Assembly: GCF_014192415.1 (NCBI RefSeq)
Contig: NZ_JACHXY010000002.1
Span: forward strand, 734,105-798,104
Direction: 5' to 3'
DNA length: 64,000 nt
Origin: Microbacterium proteolyticum
GTDB lineage: Bacteria > Actinomycetota > Actinomycetes > Actinomycetales > Microbacteriaceae
The notes under the pieces were generated by a model. The model was not told the DNA's origin and made no database searches. It saw nothing but the letters and a program-made list of their open reading frames with translations. A program made the position numbers and the translations under genes. The first letter of the stretch is position 1; each line of letters begins with the position of its first letter. Positions 36,787 through 45,829 of this stretch are shown piece after piece.

Positions 36787-36820
36787 GAACCACCGAACAC
36801 CGACCTGGAGGAACGACGAC

Positions 36821-38215
36821 GTGACCGACATCGAGTACCGCATCGAACACGACACCATGGGTGAAGTGCGAGTGCCCAAGGACGCACTCTACGCCGCGCA
36901 GACGCAGCGCGCCGTCGAGAACTTCCCCATCTCCGGGTCCGGGCTCGAATCGACGCAGATCGCCGCCCTCGCGCGCATCAAGAAGGCCGCCGCCCTCGCC
37001 AACAAAGAACTCGGCACCCTCGACGGGCAGATCGCGGATGCCATCGCCCAGGCCGCCGACGAGGTCGTCACCGGTCGCCACGACGCGCAGTTCCCCGTCG
37101 ACACCTACCAGACCGGCAGCGGCACCTCGTCGAACATGAACATGAACGAGGTGCTCGCGACACTGGCGACCGGCATCCTGGGTTCTCCCGTTCACCCCAA
37201 CGATCACGTCAATGCGTCGCAGTCGTCGAATGACGTCTTCCCCACCTCGGTGCACATCGCCGTCACCCAGGCCCTCATCACCGATCTCATCCCCTCTCTC
37301 GAGCACCTGTCGGTGGCGCTCGAGACCAAGGCCCAGGCGTGGAAGGGCATCGTGAAGTCGGGTCGTACCCACCTCATGGACGCCACCCCCGTCACCCTCG
37401 GCCAGGAGTTCGGCGGCTACGCCCGTCAGATGCGCCTCGGCATCGAGCGCGTGCAGGCGGTTCTCCCCCGCGTCGGAGAGGTGCCCCTCGGCGGCACCGC
37501 GGTCGGCACCGGCATCAACACTCCCCTCGGCTTCCCGCAGAAGGTCATCGAGCTGCTCGCGGCCGAGACCGAGCTGCCCATCACCGAGGCGAAGGACCAC
37601 TTCGAGGCGCAGGCGAACCGCGACGGTCTCGTCGAGGCGTCCGGCGCACTGCGCACTATCGCCGTGTCGCTCACCAAGATCAACAACGACATCCGCTGGA
37701 TGGGATCGGGACCGAACACCGGTCTCGGCGAGCTGCACATCCCCGACCTGCAGCCCGGCTCCTCGATCATGCCCGGCAAGGTCAACCCGGTCGTCCCCGA
37801 GGCGACCCTCATGGTCTGCGCACGCGTCATCGGCAACGACGCGACCGTCGCCTGGGCCGGCGCGTCGGGCTCGTTCGAGCTGAACGTCGCCATCCCCGTC
37901 ATGGGAACGGCGCTGCTGGAGTCGATCCGTTTGCTCTCGAACGCCATGCGGGTGCTCGCCGACAAGACCATCGACGGCCTCGAGGCCAACGTCGCCCGCA
38001 CCGAGGCGTTCGCCGGCATGTCGCCCTCGATCGTCACGCCGCTGAACAAGGTCATCGGCTACGAGGCCGCTGCCAAGATCGCCAAGCATTCCGTCGCGAA
38101 GGGCATCACCGTGCGCGAGGCGGTCATCGACCTCGGCTACGTCGAACGGGGCGAGATCACCGAAGAGGTGCTCGACGCCAAGCTCGACCTGCTGTCGATG
38201 ACGCACCCCGGCTGA
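36821..38215 (+). CDS. fumC: Class II fumarate hydratase
   Basis: This 464-residue TCA-cycle enzyme interconverts fumarate and malate. The signature [12 protein letters not shown], the [14 protein letters not shown] loop and the catalytic His region [17 protein letters not shown] are present. GGAGG lies 9 nt before the GTG. It follows the carbonic anhydrase by 34 nt. Confidence 0.97.
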   Translation: MTDIEYRIEHDTMGEVRVPKDALYAAQTQRAVENFPISGSGLESTQIAALARIKKAAALANKELGTLDGQIADAIAQAADEVVTGRHDAQFPVDTYQTGSGTSSNMNMNEVLATLATGILGSPVHPNDHVNASQSSNDVFPTSVHIAVTQALITDLIPSLEHLSVALETKAQAWKGIVKSGRTHLMDATPVTLGQEFGGYARQMRLGIERVQAVLPRVGEVPLGGTAVGTGINTPLGFPQKVIELLAAETELPITEAKDHFEAQANRDGLVEASGALRTIAVSLTKINNDIRWMGSGPNTGLGELHIPDLQPGSSIMPGKVNPVVPEATLMVCARVIGNDATVAWAGASGSFELNVAIPVMGTALLESIRLLSNAMRVLADKTIDGLEANVARTEAFAGMSPSIVTPLNKVIGYEAAAKIAKHSVAKGITVREAVIDLGYVERGEITEEVLDAKLDLLSMTHPG

Positions 38216-38249
38216 GCACCCCACGCACGTCCACGACGCCGAGGCGCGC

Positions 38250-38255
38250 CATAAT
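38250..38255 (+). promoter_or_regulatory. Leaderless-type -10 (CATAAT) of the two-component operon
   Basis: CATAAT is 6 nt from the ATG at 38262. The intervening CGGAGG could act as an RBS only in a transcript that starts further upstream. Confidence 0.5.
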
Positions 38256-38261
38256 CGGAGG

Positions 38262-39677
38262 ATGAGCCCCGCGACGAGACCCGTCTCGACGCGCGTGCGA
38301 CTTCTCGGTGCGATCCTCGGCGTCGTGCTGCTCGGCATGATCCTCGCCGGCGGCGTCACGTTCCTCGTGCAGAGCGACCGCGTGATCGCCAACGCCGAGC
38401 GTCAGCTCGACGGGTTCGTCTCGACGGTGTCCACGAGCGATCAGGATGCCGCTGACCTCGTCGCCGCAGCCATCCCGGGCCGCACCGACGGGACGCTCGC
38501 CCTCGCTGACGGCCAGGTGCTGGCGGCGACGCCCTCACCCCCGGGCCTGCGCCTGGCCGACGACGCCGAGCTTGTGGCATCCCTCGTCGGGGTGCTGGCC
38601 GATGGGCGTCTCACGGGGCGCCTCGACAGCGATCAGGGCCCCCTCCTCTACGCCGCCGTGCCGGCGCGCGGCGGCACCGTCGTGCAGGTCATCTCGGTCG
38701 ATCAGCGGATGGAGCTCGTCGACCTCTCGACCGTCACCTACGGCATCACGGCACTGGCGGTGCTGATCCTCGTCGGCGTCGCGGGGTACTTCGTGACCGG
38801 CCGCCTGTTCTCGCCGCTGCGGCGCCTGCGCGCCACCGCCGACGCGATCACGATCGACGACCTGGGCACCCGCATCCGCGCACACGGCAACGACGAGATC
38901 TCCGATCTCACCGTGTCGGTCAATTCCATGCTCGACCGCCTCGCGATGTCGGTCGACGCGCAGCGCCAGCTGCTCGACGACGTTCGGCACGAACTCAAAA
39001 CGCCCATCACCATCGTCCGCGGCCACCTCGAGATGATGGACCCCGCCGACCCGCACGACGTCGCCGAGACACGCGACCTCGGCATCGCCGAGCTCGACCG
39101 CCTCTCGCGCCTCGTCGACGACATCGACGCCCTCGCCGACATCGAAACCGGTGCGCTGTCGGACGCCGTCATCGACGTCGGCGCCCTCACCGACCGCGTC
39201 GCCGAACTCGCGGGAGCGATCGCGGGACACACCTGGAGCGTCGAGCAGCGAGCCCGCGCGCGCATCCGTGGCGACGCGGACCGTCTGGTGCAGGCATGGC
39301 TCCAGCTGGCCGACAACGCCGCGAAGTACACCCCCGAGGGCAGCCCCATCGAGATCGGCAGCTCCGTCGACGACGGCACCGCCCACCTGTGGGTCCGGGA
39401 CCATGGTCCCGGCATCCCCCCGGCCGCCCGCCATCGCGTGTTCCGCCGCTTCGATCGCCTGTCCACCCGTCGGGGTGTCGAAGGTTCAGGTCTCGGCCTC
39501 TCGATCGTCGATGCCATCGCCAAAGCCCACGACGGACACTGCGCCGTCGTGGACACCCCCGGCGGCGGCGCCACGGTCGTGCTCCACATCCCCGTGGCCG
39601 GTGCGCAGACGCCGGCCGAACTCCCCACGCCCGTGCGCGCGGGCGACGTCGTCATGCAGAGAGAGGCCACCGGATGA
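38262..39677 (+). CDS. Two-component sensor histidine kinase
   Basis: This 471-residue membrane kinase has helix 1 (residues ~12-32), an extracytoplasmic sensor of ~120 residues, helix 2 (~160-185), a HAMP domain, HisKA with His243 (DVRHELKTPI) and an ATPase domain with DNAAKYTPEG, HGPGIP and GSGLGLSI. The stimulus is unknown. The stop overlaps the response regulator ATG (ATGA). Confidence 0.94.
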   Translation: MSPATRPVSTRVRLLGAILGVVLLGMILAGGVTFLVQSDRVIANAERQLDGFVSTVSTSDQDAADLVAAAIPGRTDGTLALADGQVLAATPSPPGLRLADDAELVASLVGVLADGRLTGRLDSDQGPLLYAAVPARGGTVVQVISVDQRMELVDLSTVTYGITALAVLILVGVAGYFVTGRLFSPLRRLRATADAITIDDLGTRIRAHGNDEISDLTVSVNSMLDRLAMSVDAQRQLLDDVRHELKTPITIVRGHLEMMDPADPHDVAETRDLGIAELDRLSRLVDDIDALADIETGALSDAVIDVGALTDRVAELAGAIAGHTWSVEQRARARIRGDADRLVQAWLQLADNAAKYTPEGSPIEIGSSVDDGTAHLWVRDHGPGIPPAARHRVFRRFDRLSTRRGVEGSGLGLSIVDAIAKAHDGHCAVVDTPGGGATVVLHIPVAGAQTPAELPTPVRAGDVVMQREATG

Positions 39678-40330
39678 CCCGCATCCTCATCGCGGAAGAC
39701 GAGGAGCGCATCTCCTCCTTCGTGGCGAAGGGGCTGGAGTCCGCGGGCTACCAGACGCTCATCGTCGACGACGGAGCCGATGCGCTCGACACCGCACTCG
39801 CCGGCGAGGTCGACCTGGTGCTGCTGGATGTGGGGCTGCCCTCCCTCGACGGTTTCGAGGTGCTGCGGAGCCTCCGCGGCCAGGGGTCGACGATCCCGGT
39901 CATCATGCTCACCGCGCGCACCAGCACGCGCGACACGGTCGACGGTCTCGACGCCGGGGCGAACGACTACGTCGCGAAACCCTTCAAGTTCGACGAGCTG
40001 CTCGCCCGCGTGCGCTCGCGCCTCCGCGAGCCGGTCACGGTGGGCTCGACGACGATCGGCCACGGCGATGTCTCGCTCGACATCCTCGCCCGGCGCGCCA
40101 CGGTCGCCGGTCGCGAGATCGATCTGAGCGCCCGCGAGTTCGCCCTCGCCGAGGAGTTCCTGCGGCACGCCGGACAGGTGCTCAGCCGCGAGCAGTTGCT
40201 CAGCCGCGTCTGGGGGATGGACTTCGACCCGTCATCCAACGTCGTCGACGTCTACGTGCGGTATCTGCGCGCGAAGGTCGGGTCGGGGCATATCGTCACG
40301 GTGCGCGGGGCCGGCTACCGCTGGGAGTGA
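39674..40330 (+). CDS. OmpR-family response regulator
   Basis: This 218-residue protein has a receiver domain with the acidic pocket EDEE, phospho-acceptor Asp52 (LLDVGLPSLDG), TAR and KPFKF. A winged-helix DNA-binding domain ends VRYLRAKVG and VRGAGYRWE. It is the cognate partner of the upstream kinase by coupling. The linker is short. A terminator follows. Confidence 0.95.
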   Translation: MTRILIAEDEERISSFVAKGLESAGYQTLIVDDGADALDTALAGEVDLVLLDVGLPSLDGFEVLRSLRGQGSTIPVIMLTARTSTRDTVDGLDAGANDYVAKPFKFDELLARVRSRLREPVTVGSTTIGHGDVSLDILARRATVAGREIDLSAREFALAEEFLRHAGQVLSREQLLSRVWGMDFDPSSNVVDVYVRYLRAKVGSGHIVTVRGAGYRWE

Positions 40331-40358
40331 GTCGCCGCCCGCGGTGCCGTGGACCCCG

Positions 40359-40390
40359 AAAACCCCCGGCGGGGGGCACCGGGGGTTTCT
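40359..40390 (+). terminator. Terminator of the two-component operon
   Basis: There is a 10-bp stem AAACCCCCGG (40360-40369) with 40379-40388 and a 9-nt G-rich loop, ending in TTT. Confidence 0.8.
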
Positions 40391-40700
40391 GGGGAGACGC
40401 GTCCGGTGGTCTTCCGGCTCACCCGAAGAGCGGTGACCTGCGCGTGACGTGTTCTCTTGTTTCCATGGGGGAACCGCCGAGGCGGTGACGAAGTTTCCCT
40501 CGTCGACATGGATAACTCTGCCGGTTCTTCGTGAGAGGCCGGGGAGTCGAAGATGAGAAAGCTCTCATCTTCCCCGCGCGACCTGCCGCTCCCCCGCTCT
40601 TGAGGGTCCACGACACGCGGACGACCCTCGGAACGGTCCGCGTGTTCTGGACACTCAGCGGGTGATCCACCACCGCGAAGCAGCCCGCGGGGCACGACGC

Positions 40701-40739
40701 GAAGAGGGACCCGGATGCCACGGACCCGGGTCCCTCTTC
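40701..40739 (-). terminator. Terminator downstream of the PhoH gene
   Basis: There is a perfect 13-bp stem (40701-40713 with 40727-40739) and a 13-nt loop that contains GGATGCC, 25 nt beyond the phoH stop on the minus strand. Confidence 0.75.
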
Positions 40740-40763
40740 ACGTCGACGTCCGAGAAGGCAGCG

Positions 40764-42125
40764 TTACGACAGCTCGCCGGCCTCCAAGAGCTCGGTCACC
40801 AGCGCTGCGATGGCGGAGCGCTCGGACCGCGTCAGGGTGACGTGGCCGAAGAGGCCGTGACCCTTGAGCGTCTCGATCACCGACGCGACGCCGTCGTGAC
40901 GCCCGACGCGCAGATTGTCGCGCTGACCGACATCGTGGGTCAGCACCACGCGGGAGTTCTGGCCGATGCGGCTGAGCACGGTCAACAGCACGTTGCGTTC
41001 GAGCGACTGCGCCTCGTCGACGATGACGAAGGCATCGTGCAGCGACCGACCGCGGATGTGCGTCAGCGGCAGCACTTCGAGCATGCCCCGCGCGAGCACC
41101 TCCTCGAGCACGTTGCCCGAGACGACCGAACCCAGCGTGTCGAAGACCGCCTGGCCCCACGGACCCATCTTCTCGGCCTGATCGCCCGGCAGATAGCCGA
41201 GCTCCTGCCCACCGACCGCGAAGAGGGGGCGGAAGACGATGATCTTCTTCTGCTGCTGTCGCTCCAGCACGGCCTCGAGCGCCGCACACAGGGCCAGGGC
41301 CGACTTGCCGGTGCCGGCGCGCCCGCCGAGCGAGACGATGCCCACCTCGGGGTCGAGCAGCAGGTCGAGCGCGATGCGCTGCTCGGCCGACCGGCCGTGC
41401 AGACCGAAGGCCTCGCGGTCGCCGCGGACGAGACGGTACTCGCCCTTGCCGGTGACGCGTCCGAGGGCGGAGCCGCGCTCGGAGTGGATCACGAGACCGG
41501 TGTTGACCGGCATTCCCCTCACCACGTCGCTGACGGCGACCTCGGTCTCGTACAGGTCGGCGAGGTCGTCGCCTGACACATCGATCGAGGCGATGCCCGT
41601 CCACCCGGAGTCCATCGCCTGCTCGGCGAGGTATTCCTCGGTGTTCAGCCCGAGCGATGCCGCCTTGACGCGCATCGGCAGGTCCTTCGACACCACGGTC
41701 ACCTCGGCGCCGTCCTTGGCGATGTTCATCGCCACGGCGAGGATGCGGCTGTCGTTGCCGCCCGTGCGCATGCCGGAGGGCAGCACGGCGGGGTCGGTGT
41801 TGTTCAGTTCGACGCGGAGGGAACCGTTGTCGCCGACGGCGACCGGGAAGTCGAGACGGCCGTGCTCGACGCGGAGCTCGTCGAGGTGGCGCAGCGCCTG
41901 ACGGGCGAAGTACCCGATCTCGGGGTCGTGACGTTTGCCCTCGAGTTCCATGATCACGACGACGGGGATCACCACCGCGTTCTCGGCGAAGCGGAAGAAC
42001 GCCCGCGGATCGCTCAGAAGGACGGAGGTGTCCAGGACGTATGTGCGAAGCGCCTGATCGGCGCCCACTTCCGACTCCGCGCTCTCGACGACGTGACGCT
42101 GGTCGAACGGTGCTCGTGTAGCCAC
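40764..42125 (-). CDS. phoH2: PIN-PhoH fusion protein (PhoH2-like RNA helicase/ribonuclease)
   Basis: This 453-residue protein has an N-terminal PIN domain ([34 protein letters not shown]) and a C-terminal PhoH ATPase ([20 protein letters not shown]). Mycobacterial PhoH2 with this fusion unwinds and cuts RNA. The GTG at 42125 (VATRAPFDQ) is preferred; a TTG at 42191 would add 22 residues of poor similarity. The gene is monocistronic, with a hairpin terminator. Confidence 0.92.
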   Translation of the reverse strand: MATRAPFDQRHVVESAESEVGADQALRTYVLDTSVLLSDPRAFFRFAENAVVIPVVVIMELEGKRHDPEIGYFARQALRHLDELRVEHGRLDFPVAVGDNGSLRVELNNTDPAVLPSGMRTGGNDSRILAVAMNIAKDGAEVTVVSKDLPMRVKAASLGLNTEEYLAEQAMDSGWTGIASIDVSGDDLADLYETEVAVSDVVRGMPVNTGLVIHSERGSALGRVTGKGEYRLVRGDREAFGLHGRSAEQRIALDLLLDPEVGIVSLGGRAGTGKSALALCAALEAVLERQQQKKIIVFRPLFAVGGQELGYLPGDQAEKMGPWGQAVFDTLGSVVSGNVLEEVLARGMLEVLPLTHIRGRSLHDAFVIVDEAQSLERNVLLTVLSRIGQNSRVVLTHDVGQRDNLRVGRHDGVASVIETLKGHGLFGHVTLTRSERSAIAALVTELLEAGELS

Positions 42126-42226
42126 AACCCACTCCCGACCCGGGTGTTCCACCCGGTTGTCACGAGTCGACCTGTGGGTCACGAGTCGCAATCCGATGGC
42201 CGACTCGATCGGACTCCGTGTCCGAT

Positions 42227-42299
42227 GTGTTCACCGTACGATGCTCCGAGAGCCGTGAGGGTCGTTAACACGCCGCGAATATGACGAGTTCGTGAACAC
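42227..42299. repeat. 8-bp inverted repeat GTGTTCAC / GTGAACAC upstream of phoH
   Basis: GTGTTCAC (42227-42234) and GTGAACAC (42292-42299) are exact reverse complements 57 nt apart. They lie in the 42192-42530 gap, which has no gene I can support. They could be operator half-sites or chance. Confidence 0.3.
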
Positions 42300-42530
42300 C
42301 TCGTTCGCGCGGCCGAACGATCGAAAGTAGTTCGGTGGATGCCGCCCGTTCGCCCCGTGTGAGTGGTAAAACCTTCGACGCGTAGACGCCACGCGCGCGG
42401 GCGCTGGCGGCCATCTCGTGCCGACAGGTGACTGAGACCCCTCGAAGGCGTCGGGACTCGCGTGTCGCCCCCGACCCGTCGACGAGCTCGGGTGTTCCCC
42501 CGCCGGCCGAGCCCGTCTCAGCCGCAGGGC

Positions 42531-43319
42531 CTACTGCCCGAAGCGGCGGTCGCGCGCACCGAAGTCGCGAATCGCCCGCAGGAAGTCGACCTCGCGCAGG
42601 TCGGGTCCGAGGGCCTCGACGAAGTAGAACTCCGAGTGCGCCGACTGCCACAGGAGAAAATCACTGAGACGTTGCTCACCGGAAGTGCGGATGACGAGAT
42701 CGGGATCGGCCTGACCGCCCGTGTACAGGTGCTCGCCGATCTGCTCGGGAGTGAGACTGGCGGCGAGCTCCTCCAACGAGCCACCCGACTCGTCGTGCTT
42801 GGCGATGATGGAGCGCACGGCATCCACGATCTCGCTGCGGCCGCCGTACCCGACCGCCAGGTTCACGTGCAGGCCCTTATGACCGCGCGTGCGTTCGGTG
42901 ACCTCGTGCAGCACCTCGGCGAGCTCGGGGGGCAGTCCGTGCGCGCGTCCCACGTGCTTCACCCGCCAGTTCGGCTCGTGAGACAGTTCACGGGCGAGTT
43001 CCGCGATGATCTCGAGCAGATCCTGCAGCTCTTTGCTCTCGCGTTTGACGAGGTTGTCGTTCGACAGCAGGTACAGCGACACCACCTCGACCCCGAGGTC
43101 GTCGCACCACCTCAGGAACTCGTGCATCTTCGCCGCGCCGGCGCGGTGGCCATGGGCGGCGCTGTCGTACCCGAGCTGACGCGCCCAGCGGCGGTTGCCG
43201 TCGATCATCATCGCAACGTGGTGCGGCACGGTCGCCGGCATGCGGCGACGGAGGCGCGAGATGTACAGACGATAGAGGGGGCCTCGCCCCTCGTTCTTCC
43301 CCACGCGCGCCACCCGCAT
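42531..43319 (-). CDS. uppS: cis-Prenyltransferase (isoprenyl transferase, UppS family)
   Basis: This 262-residue enzyme builds Z-prenyl diphosphates, the undecaprenyl/decaprenyl carrier of cell-wall synthesis, from IPP. The catalytic Asp40 is in HVAMMIDGNRRWA. Later motifs are SLYLLSNDNL, VNLAVGYGGR, IRTSGEQRLSDFLLWQ and EFYFVEALGPD. The frame has ATG at 43319 directly abutting TAGCGT. A GTG at 43313 is 6 nt from it and is the likelier start if the mRNA is leaderless. Confidence 0.94.
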   Translation of the reverse strand: MRVARVGKNEGRGPLYRLYISRLRRRMPATVPHHVAMMIDGNRRWARQLGYDSAAHGHRAGAAKMHEFLRWCDDLGVEVVSLYLLSNDNLVKRESKELQDLLEIIAELARELSHEPNWRVKHVGRAHGLPPELAEVLHEVTERTRGHKGLHVNLAVGYGGRSEIVDAVRSIIAKHDESGGSLEELAASLTPEQIGEHLYTGGQADPDLVIRTSGEQRLSDFLLWQSAHSEFYFVEALGPDLREVDFLRAIRDFGARDRRFGQ

Positions 43320-43325
43320 ACGCTA
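43320..43325 (-). promoter_or_regulatory. Leaderless-type -10 (TAGCGT) of uppS
   Basis: TAGCGT on the minus strand is 6 nt from the GTG at 43313, which argues for that start over the ATG at 43319. Confidence 0.45.
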
Positions 43326-43425
43326 CCGCGTCCGACGGCCACGACACGGCGGGTCCGCCGGTGTCGTCGCCCGGGTGACGGGTGAACGCCGGCGCCATGT
43401 TCCGCCCGGAGCATGGGAGCGGACG

Positions 43426-43431
43426 TAGTGT
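43426..43431 (+). promoter_or_regulatory. Leaderless-type -10 (TAGTGT)
   Basis: TAGTGT is 6 nt from the GTG at 43438 of the TrhA/hemolysin III gene. Confidence 0.5.
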
Positions 43432-43437
43432 CGAGGT

Positions 43438-44163
43438 GTGACACGTCCGACGCCCGCAGACGGCCCCGAAATGCCCCAGCTCCCCTTGATCGAAGCAGGC
43501 GCGGTGGGCGCCGCCGTCGAGCTGAAGCCGACGTGGCGCGGGTGGATCCATGCGGGAACGTTCCCGGTCGCGATCGCCGCGGGCATCGTCCTGATCGCGC
43601 TCGCGCAGGGCGGCCCCGCCAAGTGGGCCTCGGCGGTGTTCATGGCGACCTCCATGTTGCTGTTCGGCAACTCGGCGCTGTACCACCGCTTCCATTGGAA
43701 GCCGAAGACGCTGGCGGTACTCAAACGCATCGACCACGCCAACATCCTGTTGCTCATCGCGGGTACCTACACGCCGATCGCGGTGCTGGCGCTGCCGACG
43801 CCGAAGGCCGTGCTGCTGCTGTCGATCGTGTGGGGCGGGGCCCTGCTCGGCATCCTGTTCCGCGTGTTCTGGATCAACGCGCCGCGCTGGCTCTACGTCG
43901 CGCTGTATCTCGCGCTCGGGTGGGCGGCGGTGATGTACCTCGGCGATCTGCTCGCGGCCAATGTCGCGATGATGGTCCTGGTCGTCGTGGGCGGCTTGCT
44001 CTACACCGCGGGCGCCATCGTCTACGCGATGAAGAAGCCCAACCCGTGGCCGGGGCACTTCGGGTTCCACGAGATCTTCCACGTGTGCACCGTGCTGGCG
44101 TTCCTCTGCCATTGGACGGCGTGCCTGCTCATCGCCCTGCAGCCCGCGTACCACGGCGGCTGA
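43438..44163 (+). CDS. Hemolysin III / TrhA family seven-helix membrane protein
   Basis: This 241-residue PAQR-type membrane protein has seven hydrophobic helices. The metal-site residues are in GNSALYHRFHW (Ser, His) and HEIFHVCTVLAFLCHW near the C-terminus. In E. coli TrhA affects membrane energetics; hemolysis is not implied. It is divergent from uppS, sharing a 118-nt promoter region. Confidence 0.9.
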   Translation: MTRPTPADGPEMPQLPLIEAGAVGAAVELKPTWRGWIHAGTFPVAIAAGIVLIALAQGGPAKWASAVFMATSMLLFGNSALYHRFHWKPKTLAVLKRIDHANILLLIAGTYTPIAVLALPTPKAVLLLSIVWGGALLGILFRVFWINAPRWLYVALYLALGWAAVMYLGDLLAANVAMMVLVVVGGLLYTAGAIVYAMKKPNPWPGHFGFHEIFHVCTVLAFLCHWTACLLIALQPAYHGG

Positions 44164-44213
44164 GCACACGCCGGAGCAGCCGGGGGCCGCGCCTCCGTCG
44201 AGCCCGGCGCGAG

Positions 44214-44489
44214 TCAGCGCCGCGGCGGGGTGGGGTCGACGTCTTCGTCGTCGGTCTCGCTGGCTGTGGCCGCCGCGCGAGCCTGCTCCTCGGCATCCAA
44301 CTCGGCATTCACTTCTTCGCGGTAGCGACCGCGACGGATGCGGCGCAGCATGTCCCACACGAGGAGGAACACCGCGATCGCGATGAAGGCGATCGCGGCG
44401 AAACCGAGCGGGCCGGGTGTGACGATCGACTCATCGGGGGTCACCACCGGTGAGGGCGTGGTCGCGAGAGCGACGATCACGGGGAGCAT
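44214..44489 (-). CDS. Small single-helix membrane protein
   Basis: This 91-residue protein has an N-terminal extracytoplasmic segment (TTPSPVVTPDESIVTPG), one helix (GFAAIAFIAIAVFLLVWDM) and an Arg-rich, then Glu/Asp-rich, cytoplasmic tail. GAAGGA is upstream of the ATG. The pattern is common in Microbacteriaceae; the function is unknown. It is divergent from the DUF4307 gene, with TAGCCT/TAGGCT hexamers on both strands between them. Confidence 0.7.
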   Translation of the reverse strand: MLPVIVALATTPSPVVTPDESIVTPGPLGFAAIAFIAIAVFLLVWDMLRRIRRGRYREEVNAELDAEEQARAAATASETDDEDVDPTPPRR

Positions 44490-44548
44490 GGAGTCCTTCG
44501 TTGCGGGAGCGCGTAGCCTGGAACTCTAGCCTAAAGCCCGGGGAGACC

Positions 44549-44944
44549 ATGACGACGCAAGAACTGCTCGACGACCGCTACGGGCGCACGCGCTCGCCGC
44601 GTCGACGCTTCCTCGGCTGGTCGATCGTCGCCGTGCTCGCCCTCGGCGCGATCGGTTACCTGGGCTGGACCACCGTGGCCAGCAGCGCCGGGTCGGTCAC
44701 CGCGACCGACACCGGGTTCTCGGTCATCGACGACCGCTCCGTTTCCACCACGTTCCAGATCACGGCGCCCGTCGGCCAGCCGGTCGCGTGCGCTCTCGAG
44801 GCCCGCGACGAAGACCACGGCACCGTCGGGTGGCGGGTCGTGGAATACCCGGCATCCGAGGAACATTCCCGGGCCTTCACCGAGACGATTCCCACGCTCT
44901 CGCTGGCGACGACAGGTTTTGTCAACGCCTGCTGGGTGCCGTAA
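44549..44944 (+). CDS. DUF4307 membrane protein
   Basis: This 131-residue protein has the conserved start LLDDRYGRTRSPRRR, one membrane helix (residues ~21-42) and an extracytoplasmic beta domain (FSVIDDRSVSTTFQITAP, GWRVVEYP, NACWVP). It occurs in actinobacteria beside greA and mca/mshB-type genes. The function is unknown. GGGGAG precedes the ATG. greA follows after 101 nt. Confidence 0.85.
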   Translation: MTTQELLDDRYGRTRSPRRRFLGWSIVAVLALGAIGYLGWTTVASSAGSVTATDTGFSVIDDRSVSTTFQITAPVGQPVACALEARDEDHGTVGWRVVEYPASEEHSRAFTETIPTLSLATTGFVNACWVP

Positions 44945-44962
44945 ACTCGCGGAATCACGACG

Positions 44963-44985
44963 CGCCCCGGCTCGATGCCGGGGCG
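44963..44985 (+). terminator. Weak hairpin between the DUF4307 gene and greA
   Basis: There is an 8-bp stem CGCCCCGG/CCGGGGCG with a 7-nt loop and then GTTCG. It may be a terminator or attenuator ahead of greA. Confidence 0.5.
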
Positions 44986-45045
44986 TTCGACATATGCCCG
45001 GTGGTTCCGTGCGACTGCCGCTCGCCCCTCGAAGAAGGAGTACCC

Positions 45046-45537
45046 GTGTCCAACGACGCTCAGGTGACGTTCCTCACGCAAGACGCCTACGACCGTCTCC
45101 ACAACGAGCTGGAGCACCTCTCGACCACGGGGCGCGAAGAGATCGCCAAGCGCATCGAGGTCGCGCGCGAAGAGGGCGACCTGAAGGAGAACGGCGGCTA
45201 CCACGCCGCGAAGGACGAGCAGGGCAAGCAGGAGGCGCGCATCCGCACCCTCCAGCAGCTGTTGAAGGACGCCAAGGTCGGCGAGGCCCCCGAGAGCCAC
45301 GGTGTCGTGGAGTCGGGCACCGTCGTGACCGCCGTGATCGCCGGCGGCGAAGAGAAGTTCCTGCTCGGCAACCGCGAGATCGCCGCCGACTCCGAGCTCG
45401 ACGTGTACAGCGAGGCGTCGCCGCTGGGTGCCGCCATCCTCGGCCTCAAGGAGGGCGACAAGGGCTCGTACACCGCCCCGAACGGCAAAGAGATCGCCGT
45501 CGAGATCGTCAAGGTCGAGACCTACTCGGGTCAGTAA
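45046..45537 (+). CDS. greA: Transcription elongation factor GreA
   Basis: This 163-residue protein has an N-terminal coiled coil carrying the acidic tip EEGDLKENGGYHAAKDEQG (catalytic Asp and Glu) and a C-terminal FKBP-like domain ending EIVKVETYSGQ. It rescues backtracked RNA polymerase by stimulating transcript cleavage. GAAGGAG is 5 nt from the GTG. A hairpin follows. Confidence 0.96.
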   Translation: MSNDAQVTFLTQDAYDRLHNELEHLSTTGREEIAKRIEVAREEGDLKENGGYHAAKDEQGKQEARIRTLQQLLKDAKVGEAPESHGVVESGTVVTAVIAGGEEKFLLGNREIAADSELDVYSEASPLGAAILGLKEGDKGSYTAPNGKEIAVEIVKVETYSGQ

Positions 45538-45547
45538 GCCTTCGCTC

Positions 45548-45582
45548 GCGAGCCGCTCCCCCGGGTGAGGGGGGCGGCTCGC
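45548..45582 (+). terminator. Terminator of greA
   Basis: A GC-rich hairpin (GCGAGCCGC with GCGGCTCGC, extended through CCCCC/GGGG) begins 10 nt after the stop. There is no U-run, as is common in actinobacteria. Confidence 0.75.
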
Positions 45583-45691
45583 GGCATTCAGGCGCACGGG
45601 CGCACGGGCGCCGCTCCGACCCGCGCCGACGCTGCCGCACCGACGGCGGCGCCCCGCCGAGACTTTCCCGGCGCACCGGGGCACCCGATGT

Positions 45692-45770
45692 GCACCGGGG
45701 TGCGCACCGGCCGCCCCGCTGCACATATCGCGCCCCCGCGCACCGGGATGCGCACCGGCCGCCTCGCTGC
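45692..45770. repeat. Two 31-bp direct repeats between greA and ilvA
   Basis: The copies at 45692-45722 and 45740-45770 share the core TGCGCACCGGCCGCC and differ at 2 of 31 positions, with a 48-bp period. Partial GCACCGGGG units continue upstream to ~45672. The 289-nt gap has no gene. Confidence 0.75.
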
Positions 45771-45829
45771 CCGAAACAAGCCCCCCGCGAGACCGACCCC
45801 GCGGTGGGGCGGCGCCAACGCGTCGGGGG

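Larger units (their letters stand above)
40331..40763. other. 433-nt convergent intergenic region with several hairpins, no gene seen
   Basis: Besides the two terminators it contains a 9-bp perfect hairpin AAGATGAGA/TCTCATCTT (40550-40571, 4-nt loop) and a 10-bp hairpin ACACGCGGAC/GTCCGCGTGT (40613-40645). A GGGAA...TTTCCC element lies near 40470-40495. No open frame here is plausible. A small RNA is possible but unproven. Confidence 0.4.
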
